Below are positions 1 through 4,164 of a stretch of DNA of 5,776 nucleotides, piece by piece. The stretch's first letter is position 1. Every line of letters begins with the position of its first letter. Location of the stretch: NCBI GenBank assembly GCA_007127275.1, contig SKZP01000709.1, positions 1 through 5,776 of the forward strand, read 5' to 3'. A program made the translations under genes and the position numbers. The DNA is from Planctomycetota bacterium. Its GTDB lineage: Bacteria; Planctomycetota; UBA8742; SKZP01. Under the pieces are notes generated by a model. The model made no database searches. It was given only the letters and a program-made list of their open reading frames with translations, and was not told the DNA's origin.

Positions 1-180
1 AGGGTACCTGGTCTGCACAGACTCCTTCTCCCACACTCTCGGAGGCCCCAAGCCACGGCTCGACCGTCACCCAGAGGGCCTCCAAGCCGCTCACGTAGCG
101 CAACGCTGGAGACGGGCAGTGGATTCCCCGGTGCCTGCGAGGCCCCGAAATCAGGGCAGTCACAGCGGCAAAAAATCACT
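1..180. other. No supportable gene at left edge
   Basis: I see no convincing gene here. On the minus strand one frame stays open from about position 150 to the left edge (it includes the residues LRYVSGLEALWVTVEPW) and could be the start of a gene running off the window. It has no clear ribosome binding site and the open stretch is too short to judge. Plus-strand frames end in unremarkable Arg/Pro/Ser-rich sequence. Two partly similar GGCC-Y-CC-AAGCC-type motifs lie near 43-60 and 77-94, without a clear meaning. Confidence 0.4.
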
Positions 181-210
181 CTGCCACAGTGTGGACGTGC
201 AAGGTATAGT
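181..210 (+). promoter_or_regulatory. Putative sigma70-type promoter of the tRNA-Leu
   Basis: CTGCCA at 181-186 matches the -35 consensus TTGACA at 4 of 6 positions. TATAGT at 205-210 matches the -10 consensus at 5 of 6, with an 18-base spacer. Transcription would begin near 217, about 16 bases before the mature tRNA 5' end, which is a normal leader length for a tRNA. The -10 box is the persuasive part and the -35 is weak. Confidence 0.5.
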
Positions 211-232
211 GCGTGGCGCAAGGCGCCCGTGA

Positions 233-313
233 GCGAGCGTGGCGGAACTGGTAGACGCGCAGGATTTAGGTTCCTGTCCCGCAAGGGGTGAGGGTTCGAG
301 TCCCTCCGCTCGC
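233..313 (+). tRNA. tRNA-Leu (anticodon UAG)
   Basis: This is a complete class II tRNA. The acceptor stem GCGAGCG (233-239) pairs perfectly with CGCTCGC (307-313). The D arm contains GGCGG and the D-loop motif CTGGTAGAC. The anticodon stem CAGGA (260-264) pairs with TCCTG (272-276) around the loop TTTAGGT, which puts TAG at 267-269, so it decodes CUA and other CUN leucine codons. A long variable arm with CCC/GGG pairing (278-287) is typical of Leu/Ser/Tyr tRNAs. The T stem GAGGG/CCCTC (290-294, 302-306) encloses TTCGAGT. The discriminator base is A314, as expected for leucine, and the 3' CCA is not encoded, so it must be added by nucleotidyltransferase. No terminator separates it from the gene starting at 350, so the two may share a primary transcript. 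Confidence 0.97.
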
Positions 314-349
314 ATTCACAAAAGGACCACACGGAAAGAGAGGTTTCAC

Positions 350-1003
350 ATGTTGCGTGTGCTACGTGGGTCGGCAACCGTTTCTGGAATTCGCGAAGAC
401 GTCACCTTTGCCTGGTTTCCGTTGCTGGCCTTGTTTGTGACGGCCGGCTTGGTTGCTTTCTTGCCGGCGTCGCAGGTGCACGCGAATGAGGGCGCAAAAG
501 ATCCGCTCGAGCAGCTGGGTCGCCCGCAGTTGAAGGTGGCTTTGATGCTTTCGCCGACCGAGCAGGTGCCCATTTCCGCACAGTTGGATCTGTTCGACCA
601 GTTTGCCGAGAAACAATTGCAGGAACGCGTGGTCGCCGCTCGCATGCGTCACGTGGAAGGAAGCCAAGTGGCCTACCTCGAACTGTTCACGAATCCTTTC
701 CGTGAACGCGGTGCCGCAGGGCCGGAAAAGGCCCAACTCGTTCGAAAGGCGGCGTCGCTCTTGTCCACGTGGTATGACGGACTTCAAGCGCTCGAACGAG
801 CGGCGGAACAATTGCGCGACCCCGAGCCCGGCGGATTACAGCCGGTACTCGTGCGCGGCCTCTTCGACGGCGATGCCGTCGCCGAGCAATTGGCCCAGCG
901 CAATGACGGTCAGCCGGACGAGAACGCTGATGCGGAAGAGAACCACGACGACACCGACGACGCGGAAGACGACGCGGAAGACGAAGGAGACGGCGAGAAC
1001 TAA
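350..1003 (+). CDS. Exported or membrane-anchored protein with acidic C-terminal tail, function unknown
   Basis: This encodes a 217-residue protein of no family I recognise. The ATG at 350 is chosen because GAGAGG (338-343) sits 6 bases upstream; the reading frame is open further left only by running through the tRNA. Residues 20-39 form one strong hydrophobic segment after a basic N-terminus, and VHA|NE at 43-47 looks like a signal peptidase I site, so the protein is either secreted or held by a single N-terminal helix. Residues 50-185 look globular, with amphipathic helices (for example 82-100 and 126-156). Residues 186-217 are almost entirely Asp/Glu/Asn/Gly and probably disordered; they are partly built from a 12-bp tandem repeat in the DNA. 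It follows the tRNA-Leu by 36 bases and may be co-transcribed with it. A left-hand copy of the inverted repeat begins 14 bases after its stop. The coding call is firm; the function is open. Confidence 0.8.
   Translation: MLRVLRGSATVSGIREDVTFAWFPLLALFVTAGLVAFLPASQVHANEGAKDPLEQLGRPQLKVALMLSPTEQVPISAQLDLFDQFAEKQLQERVVAARMRHVEGSQVAYLELFTNPFRERGAAGPEKAQLVRKAASLLSTWYDGLQALERAAEQLRDPEPGGLQPVLVRGLFDGDAVAEQLAQRNDGQPDENADAEENHDDTDDAEDDAEDEGDGEN
959..982 (+). repeat. 12-bp tandem repeat inside the acidic tail
   Basis: GACGCGGAAGAC occurs twice in perfect tandem (959-970 and 971-982), encoding a repeated D-A-E-D pattern. Because the unit is a multiple of three, expansion or contraction would lengthen or shorten the acidic tail without a frameshift. 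Confidence 0.8.
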
Positions 1004-1017
1004 GGAGCTGTCAGAAT

Positions 1018-1100
1018 ATTAGACCGCTAGCCGTTTGGAATCCGGAAACGTCCACGGGCCGCGGCCCGTAAATCGAATCCGTCAACACGTGGGATCCACG
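1018..1100 (-). repeat. Left copy of an inverted intergenic repeat (two hairpins)
   Basis: This stretch is the reverse complement of 2199-2282 at roughly 85% identity by hand alignment. It includes a perfect 25-bp core (1024-1048 against 2252-2276) containing CCGCTAGCC and ending in CCGGAAA. Both copies fold into the same two hairpins: here ACGGG/CCCGT (1054-1058, 1065-1069, inside a perfect 16-bp palindrome) and CGTGG/CCACG (1088-1092, 1096-1100). In the plus direction the first hairpin is followed by AAATC rather than T's, so this copy is not a good terminator for the preceding gene. Read on the minus strand it has only a short T-run. It lies directly after the stop codon of the upstream gene. 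Confidence 0.8.
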
Positions 1101-1396
1101 GGTCACCGCCGGGGACTTGAAAGTACGGATCTCAATGCGCGTGCGGCTTGGTTCCGAATGTTGAGCGTCGTGAGCAAAGGCTTGTCAGGCGGAGGAAGGT
1201 GAGCCGCGGAGACGTGGCTTCACGAGGTGGAGCGGCATCCCGTCAGCTTCGGCGCTTCCGGTGCACTTGCGGTTGACGCGTCGTGACATCTTGAGTATCC
1301 CTCGGGTGTTGTCCCCGCGGTTTCAATCTCTCGCGCTGCCCACAGGCGGTGCGACGCCGCACCCACCAATTCGTCCCTTTTTCCAAGGATGTTCGT
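1101..1396. other. Intergenic leader region of the lipoprotein gene
   Basis: No gene is visible here. Besides the promoter candidate at 1273-1301, there is an imperfect hairpin at 1199-1223 (GTGAGCC with GGCTTCAC, one bulged T). A compact hairpin at 1348-1363 (GGTGCG, loop ACGC, CGCACC) lies in the presumed 5' leader, ending 33 bases before the start codon. A T5 run at 1378-1382 follows 14 bases after that hairpin, too far away for a normal terminator. The leader hairpin could affect translation, but nothing here identifies a riboswitch class. Confidence 0.4.
1273..1301 (+). promoter_or_regulatory. Candidate promoter of the lipoprotein gene
   Basis: TTGACG at 1273-1278 matches the -35 consensus at 5 of 6 positions. 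It is followed by exactly 17 bases and then TATCCC (1296-1301), a poor -10 with only 3 matches. The start of transcription would be near 1308, giving a leader of about 90 bases that contains the 1348-1363 hairpin. The weak -10 keeps this tentative. Confidence 0.35.
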
Positions 1397-2155
1397 ATGA
1401 TTCGTGCAATGTACGCGTGCTGCATAGCGGTGAGCCTGCTTCTGTTCGTACTTTTCGGCTGCAATGGTGGTGCCGAGAAGAAGGACGAGCCAAGTGACGT
1501 GGAACAGCCGATTGAGCCGGCCGACGAGGATCCGGATGAAAACGGCGATCCGGAGGAGTCCGACGAGGATCCGTATAACGACGACCGTGATACCGACGCC
1601 GAAAACGGCCATGATCGCGACCCGTATTCTGACGACGAAGAAGCTGACCCGGACCCCGCAAACGGTAACGGCGAAGAGTCCGACGAGTCGGGCGACGTGG
1701 ACCTGCCGGCCGAGCCGAGTGCCTACCCCGACTGGACAGAGGACTTGCAGCAGGACTTGGGTACCGCCTACTACGCGTTCGGCTACGGACACACCGAAAG
1801 CGAAGCGCTCAAAGCGGGCCGCGCGGCACTTCATGAGTTTGTCGCGGCCACGGTGAAGGCCTTTCTGAAAACGATTGACTACGACCCGTATGTGGATGCC
1901 TTCGACCCGGAGCTCGTCGACAGCTACGCAGACACCATTGTCGACGACGTGATTGACGGCGCGGAAACGGTCTCGACCGAAGAACTCGAGCACTTCACCT
2001 TCGTCAAACTGCGGCTCAACTTCGAATCCGTGGTGGACACGACCATCGGCTACTTCGGTGATTGGTTCCAATTCGGACGCGACGCGGAGCCTCTGCCGGA
2101 GCGTGCCGAGGTCATCCTCTCGCTAAGTGAGTTTCAAGAGGACTTGGACCGCTAA
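1397..2155 (+). CDS. Lipoprotein with acidic linker and LPP20-like C-terminal domain
   Basis: This encodes a 252-residue lipoprotein. The start at 1397 is supported by AAGGA (1385-1389) 7 bases upstream and by the signal peptide it yields: a short basic start, a hydrophobic run over residues 6-20 and the lipobox LFGC with the lipidated Cys at 22. The +2 residue is Asn, not the Asp retention signal known from Escherichia coli. Residues 27-103 are a low-complexity stretch dominated by Asp, Glu, Pro, Asn and Gly with recurring D-E-D-P / D-R-D-P-Y units, probably an extended spacer from the membrane and possibly able to bind divalent cations. Residues 108-252 look folded: YYAFGYG followed by a helix with regular Ala (124-150) recalls the A-x-G-x-G start of LPP20/FlgT-like envelope domains, but this is a resemblance only. 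Two copies of an inverted repeat bracket the gene, and a strong terminator follows the stop by about 70 bases. No neighbour suggests a pathway. Confidence 0.85.
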   Translation: MIRAMYACCIAVSLLLFVLFGCNGGAEKKDEPSDVEQPIEPADEDPDENGDPEESDEDPYNDDRDTDAENGHDRDPYSDDEEADPDPANGNGEESDESGDVDLPAEPSAYPDWTEDLQQDLGTAYYAFGYGHTESEALKAGRAALHEFVAATVKAFLKTIDYDPYVDAFDPELVDSYADTIVDDVIDGAETVSTEELEHFTFVKLRLNFESVVDTTIGYFGDWFQFGRDAEPLPERAEVILSLSEFQEDLDR

Positions 2156-2159
2156 ACCG

Positions 2160-2250
2160 CCCACGCGTTAACGGATTCAAGCCCACCGGCCGCGAAAACG
2201 TGGGTCCCACGCGTTAACGGATTCAAGCCCACGGGCCGCGACCCGTGGGC
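2160..2250 (+). repeat. 46-bp tandem duplication behind the lipoprotein gene
   Basis: A 36-bp segment at 2160-2195 recurs at 2206-2241 with a single mismatch (C2187 versus G2233), giving a period of 46 bases. The unit begins CCCACGCGTTAACGG. The second copy forms the perfect terminator hairpin. In the first copy that hairpin is broken, but CGTGGG (2199-2204) instead pairs with CCCACG (2206-2211) across one base at the junction. The near-identity implies a recent duplication within the repeat element. Confidence 0.88.
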
Positions 2251-2282
2251 TTTTCCGGATTCCAAACGGCTAGCGGCTTAAT
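2199..2282 (+). repeat. Right copy of the inverted intergenic repeat
   Basis: This is the partner of the element at 1018-1100, in opposite orientation, sharing a perfect 25-bp core at 2252-2276. It keeps both hairpins with changed bases: GCCCACGGG/CCCGTGGGC is longer than its counterpart on the left, and CGTGGG/CCCACG replaces CGTGG/CCACG, so the folds are conserved although the stem sequences differ. This copy is the one that works as a plus-strand terminator. Confidence 0.82.
2227..2254 (+). terminator. Intrinsic terminator of the lipoprotein gene
   Basis: GCCCACGGG (2227-2235) and CCCGTGGGC (2242-2250) form a perfect 9-bp stem around a 6-base loop (CCGCGA), followed immediately by TTTT (2251-2254). 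It stands 71 bases after the stop codon, on the coding strand of the upstream gene. The T-run is short but the stem is very stable. Confidence 0.75.
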
Positions 2283-2305
2283 CTGATTGCCGGTCAACCA
2301 AAGTC

Positions 2306-2347
2306 GCCGCCCTCACTCGCAAAAGTAGTGGAGGCGGCTTCTTTCTT
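2306..2347 (+). terminator. Possible second, backup terminator
   Basis: GCCGCCCTCACT (2306-2317) pairs with AGTGGAGGCGGC (2327-2338), giving 11 pairs, one G.T wobble and one C/A mismatch around a 9-base loop. The T-rich run TTCTTTCTT (2339-2347) follows. The interrupted T-tract and the mismatch make it weaker than the hairpin at 2227-2254. It could catch read-through towards the convergent minus-strand gene. Confidence 0.5.
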
Positions 2348-2508
2348 GCCCGGACCGCGCAGCCCGAAATGTCCACGAAAAAAGGCGAGCACAGGGCGTC
2401 AGGCGTCAGCGCTGCACTTGCCTCCAAGAACTGAAAACCACAACGTACACGTCGCCCGAATGACGAACGCTCTCGCCTGCCCGGCTTTGCGCAGCCCTCG
2501 TGGCCGGA
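2348..2508. other. Spacer between convergent genes
   Basis: No gene is visible here. A short direct repeat (GCGTCAGGCGTCAG, 2397-2410) and an A6 run (2379-2384) occur. Just behind the minus-strand stop, CCGGC/GCCGG can form a 5-bp stem, but no T-tract follows it on the minus strand, so I see no convincing terminator for the minus-strand gene. Confidence 0.4.
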
Positions 2509-3345
2509 TTAGGTCGCGTCAATGCCGTCCGTTTCGGCGCCGGGGCCCTCGGTGGCGGTCTGCGAGGCGTGCCGCTCGGTGGAGACATGGTCACGGTTCA
2601 GCGGGCTGCGGCTTTGCGCTTCAGGTGACGGCGAGTCGCGGTTTTCCGACGCCGCCGCGACGGCGGGCTCTGACTCGCCGGTACCGTTGCTTCCCGGCGC
2701 ATGCGACGCTTCATGCTCGCTGACCGACTCGGCGGCGGGGGTCTGGACGGCGGCTTCTTCCGCGGCGGCCTCGGCCTTCTCCTGCTGCATCTGCGCCATC
2801 ACGTCCGGCACGAGCGCAATCTCGCCGCATTCAGGACACTTCACCTTGCTTCCGGCCTGGTAGCGCACGACGTTGAACTTCACGCCGCAGCCCTCGCAGG
2901 TGACAATAAACTTGTCTTGCAGCGCGAGCACCTCCTGGACCTGGTCGTGCGAGAGATATCCTTTGGAGACGAAGACCTCGCCGAGCTTGAACATCAGGTT
3001 AAAGCGCTGCAGCCGGGCCTGCTCGCGGACGCACTCAAAGACCTGCTCTTCCGTGGCGTAGTCGAGCTTCATCACCAGGTAGCCGAAAATGCGCTCCTGG
3101 CGGCGGGCGTTGGCGCCGGAGTCGCGCCGCTGCAGGTTTTCCTTCTGCACCTGCAAGATGGCGCGCTTTTCCCGCTCGGAAAGGTAGCCCGTGTCGACGA
3201 GAATGGTGCCGAGGTGCGGAACCTCCTCCGGTTGCTCGTGGCGTAGCCGCTCCTGCGTCGCCAAGCATTCGTCCACCTGCTCTTGGGTGACGAACTTGGA
3301 GAGCACGGCGATGCGGCCGAAGAGAATCTCGTCGTTGGTGGCCAT
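2509..3345 (-). CDS. Duplicated GspE/MshE N-terminal-like repeats with zinc ribbon
   Basis: This encodes a 278-residue protein with no signal peptide, so it is probably cytoplasmic. Residues 7-147 contain four copies of a helical motif arranged as two tandem pairs (7-34, 45-70; 86-113, 120-146), with signatures such as FGRIAVLSKFVTQEQVDE, LGTILVDTGYLSEREKR, FGYLVMKLDYATEEQVFE and LGEVFVSKGYLSHDQVQE. These resemble the N-terminal domains of type II secretion and type IV pilus ATPases (GspE/PilB/MshE), which in MshE bind cyclic di-GMP. A zinc ribbon follows: C150-x2-C153 and C170-x2-C173, a CxxC-x16-CxxC layout. Residues 181-278 are Ala/Glu/Ser/Pro-rich and look disordered. No ATPase or other enzymatic domain is present, so an adaptor or regulator is likely; ligand binding is inference. 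The start at 3345 (MATNDEILFG) lacks a clear Shine-Dalgarno sequence but begins at the domain. A longer TTG start at 3444 would lie inside the promoter. Confidence 0.88.
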   Translation of the reverse strand: MATNDEILFGRIAVLSKFVTQEQVDECLATQERLRHEQPEEVPHLGTILVDTGYLSEREKRAILQVQKENLQRRDSGANARRQERIFGYLVMKLDYATEEQVFECVREQARLQRFNLMFKLGEVFVSKGYLSHDQVQEVLALQDKFIVTCEGCGVKFNVVRYQAGSKVKCPECGEIALVPDVMAQMQQEKAEAAAEEAAVQTPAAESVSEHEASHAPGSNGTGESEPAVAAASENRDSPSPEAQSRSPLNRDHVSTERHASQTATEGPGAETDGIDAT

Positions 3346-3424
3346 ATGCGGCAATGGGCTCAAAGGGTCGCCGAGCAAACCTGCGGCAATTGAAACGGAC
3401 GGTACGCACAACACGGCGCGCTCC

Positions 3425-3452
3425 AGTCTACCGAACGCGGCCAAGATTTCAA
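3425..3452 (-). promoter_or_regulatory. Promoter of the MshEN-like/zinc-ribbon gene
   Basis: On the minus strand, TTGAAA (plus positions 3447-3452) matches the -35 consensus at 5 of 6. TAGACT (3425-3430) matches the -10 consensus at 4 of 6, with a 16-base spacer. Transcription would start near 3418 and give a leader of about 73 bases before the start codon at 3345. Confidence 0.5.
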
Positions 3453-3703
3453 AAGCTCCCCGCGCTTATCTGCACACAGTTGGCGGCTCGGGCTTTCGCC
3501 GTGCCAAGCTTCCCTGTGCGGGTGTTGGCACCGCGACATCCGCTAAGTGCGGAGAAAAAACCCGCGGGCGGTGGAAATGATGAGCGGAGGTCACGGGTTT
3601 GTTGTGGGTGAGACGAGGACGGCGGCACCGAAAGGTGAGGCAGGCCGCTGGGAACGGGCGAGGGCGTGGTGACGAAGGCGAACGACGAAGCGTTACGGAT
3701 TTA
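3453..3703. other. Gene-free, hairpin-rich region before the RNA array
   Basis: No coding region is supported here. Several stem-loops can be drawn. GTGCCAA/TTGGCAC (3501-3507, 3525-3531) carries an inner CCC/GGG, and TCCGC/GCGGA (3539-3543, 3549-3553) is another. AAACCCG/CGGGTTT (3558-3564, 3594-3600) would be followed on the minus strand by T6 (the A-run at 3555-3560), a weak minus-strand terminator. CACC-GAAA-GGTG (3626-3637) is capped by a GNRA loop on the plus strand inside GCGG/CCGC (3622-3625, 3645-3648). Positions 3650-3700 are purine-rich on the plus strand. I could not find a convincing plus-strand promoter for the downstream array, so its 5' end may lie anywhere in this region. Confidence 0.45.
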
Positions 3704-3778
3704 GCAAGAGTGAACCGCGAGTGGTGACGGATTCGGTGAAAACTGAATCGGCCTCCGCAACGACCGGTTCACTCTTGC
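3704..3778 (+). repeat. Kink-turn hairpin module K1
   Basis: The outer stem GCAAGAGTGAACCG (3704-3717) pairs perfectly with CGGTTCACTCTTGC (3765-3778). The internal loop has CGA (3718-3720) opposite AACGAC (3759-3764). Read as a kink-turn, the 17-nt arm is the C helix, A3759-A3760-C3761 is the bulge, G3762.A3720 and A3763.G3719 are the tandem G.A pairs, C3764.C3718 is the 3b.3n position and the outer stem is the NC helix. The arm (3721-3737 with 3742-3758) has GTGG/CCGC at its base, a poorly paired middle and GATTCGGT/ACTGAATC (one G.U) below the GAAA loop (3738-3741). Confidence 0.8.
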
Positions 3779-3779
3779 C

Positions 3780-3838
3780 ACCCTTCGCAAGGGTAAATGG
3801 CCGCGGGCGACCGGTTATGCAAGCCCGGGCACCCTTGC
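3780..3838 (+). other. Hairpin S1 with mutually exclusive pairings
   Basis: GCAAGGGT (3787-3794) pairs perfectly with ACCCTTGC (3831-3838), enclosing GCC-G-CGGGC / GCCCG-GGC (3800-3808, 3823-3830, one bulged G). The same segment can instead pair with ACCCTT just upstream (3780-3785 with 3789-3794, loop CGC). A third option, ATGGCCG (3797-3803) with CGGTTAT (3812-3818), encloses CG..CGAC and flanks it with CCG and CGGTT. That looks like a kink-turn module whose arm has been lost, though this is speculative. Confidence 0.6.
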
Positions 3839-3846
3839 AACGAACG

Positions 3847-3901
3847 CGCGCGAATGCGGCTGGCAAGGCCTGACACAGACGGAGCGAGCCGTATTCGCGC
3901 G
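3847..3901 (+). other. Long hairpin S2
   Basis: CGCGCGAATGCGGCT (3847-3861) pairs with AGCCGTATTCGCGCG (3887-3901) over 15 base pairs with a single G.U (3856/3892). The 25-base interior (3862-3886) has no strong second stem; CTG/CAG (3870-3872, 3876-3878) is the best I see. It lacks the CGA/AANGAC loop, so it is not a kink-turn module. Confidence 0.7.
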
Positions 3902-3912
3902 GGACGGAAGTA

Positions 3913-3982
3913 CAAGGATGGGTCGCTAGGGATGCTTTCGTTGCGTGCGTGCACGAAAGAAATTCACAACGGCCCATCCTTG
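3913..3982 (+). other. Long hairpin S3
   Basis: CAAGGATGGGTCG (3913-3925) pairs with CGGCCCATCCTTG (3970-3982), 13 base pairs with one U.G (3923/3972). An inner stem CTTTCGT/ACGAAAG (3935-3941, 3953-3959) has an 11-base loop. The junction is CTA opposite ACAA, at the place where the K modules have CGA opposite AANGAC. It could be a diverged module that lost the tandem G.A signature, or an unrelated hairpin. Confidence 0.65.
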
Positions 3983-3992
3983 GCTCGGAGTA

Positions 3993-4067
3993 GCGGAAGC
4001 GAACCGCGAGTAGTTGCGTGTATGGTGAAAGCCATACATGCCATTGCAAAGACCGGTTCGCTTCCGC
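3993..4067 (+). repeat. Kink-turn hairpin module K2
   Basis: The outer stem GCGGAAGCGAACCG (3993-4006) pairs perfectly with CGGTTCGCTTCCGC (4054-4067). The loop is CGA (4007-4009) opposite AAAGAC (4048-4053), the same kink-turn signature as K1. The 17-nt arm (4010-4026 with 4031-4047) is the best paired of the three, with a single T/C mismatch at 4015/4042 and four wobbles, and ends in GAAA (4027-4030). Against K1 the outer stem differs at four positions, and all four are compensated on the other strand. Confidence 0.82.
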
Positions 4068-4077
4068 ACCCTCAAAA

Positions 4078-4164
4078 GCGCGAGGGCGGGCCGCGAGCGG
4101 AAGAACTGTTAGCGAAAGCTACCGGTACATCCGCAATGACCGGCCTGCCCTCGCGTCGCTTTTT
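4078..4164 (+). terminator. K3 stem with T-run, possible terminator of the array
   Basis: The 16-bp GC-rich K3 stem ends at 4156 and T5 starts at 4160, with CGC between. The gap of three bases and the large hairpin make this a non-standard intrinsic terminator. On the minus strand the same stem is directly followed by a T4 run (the A's at 4074-4077), so it could also stop transcripts from the TlpA-like gene; there its two wobbles become A/C mismatches. Confidence 0.45.
4080..4154 (+). repeat. Kink-turn hairpin module K3
   Basis: The outer stem (4080-4093 with 4141-4154) has 14 pairs with one G.U (4088/4146) and extends by two more pairs to 4078/4156. The loop is CGA (4094-4096) opposite AATGAC (4135-4140). 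The 17-nt arm (4097-4113 with 4118-4134) is built on GCGGA/TCCGC, has three internal mismatches, and closes as TAGC-GAAA-GCTA (loop 4114-4117). An A4 run (4074-4077) lies just before it and T5 (4160-4164) just after it, so it may also terminate transcription in both directions. Confidence 0.8.

Noticed and set aside
239..349. Upstream extension of the first protein gene to position 239
   Set aside because: This part overlaps the tRNA-Leu; a good ribosome binding site precedes the ATG at 350 and the signal sequence begins there.
1220..2071. Long open frame on the minus strand (283 codons) opposite the lipoprotein gene
   Set aside because: It is the antisense shadow of the Asp-rich codons (GAC/GAC-like codons read as Val/Ile/Arg), with no ribosome binding site or domain, while the plus-strand gene has a signal peptide, lipobox and Shine-Dalgarno sequence.
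3346..3444. Longer N-terminus of the minus-strand zinc-ribbon gene from a TTG at 3444
   Set aside because: It would start inside the -35/-10 promoter region, and the added residues do not fit the repeat domain that begins right after the ATG at 3345.
3704..4154. Integron attC array
   Set aside because: The repeats lack the attC R/L boxes and the RYYYAAC/GTTRRRY core sites, there are no cassette genes between them and no integrase in the window, and the GNRA loops and G.U bias point to RNA.
3704..4154. CRISPR array
   Set aside because: The copies are 75 nt with different stem sequences and irregular spacing, not identical short repeats with uniform spacers, and no cas gene is visible.
3704..4154. 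Known self-cleaving ribozymes or standard RNAs (hammerhead, HDV, twister, RNase P RNA, SRP RNA, tmRNA)
   Set aside because: None of the conserved core motifs I know for these (such as CTGATGA..GAAA for hammerhead) occur in the right structural context.
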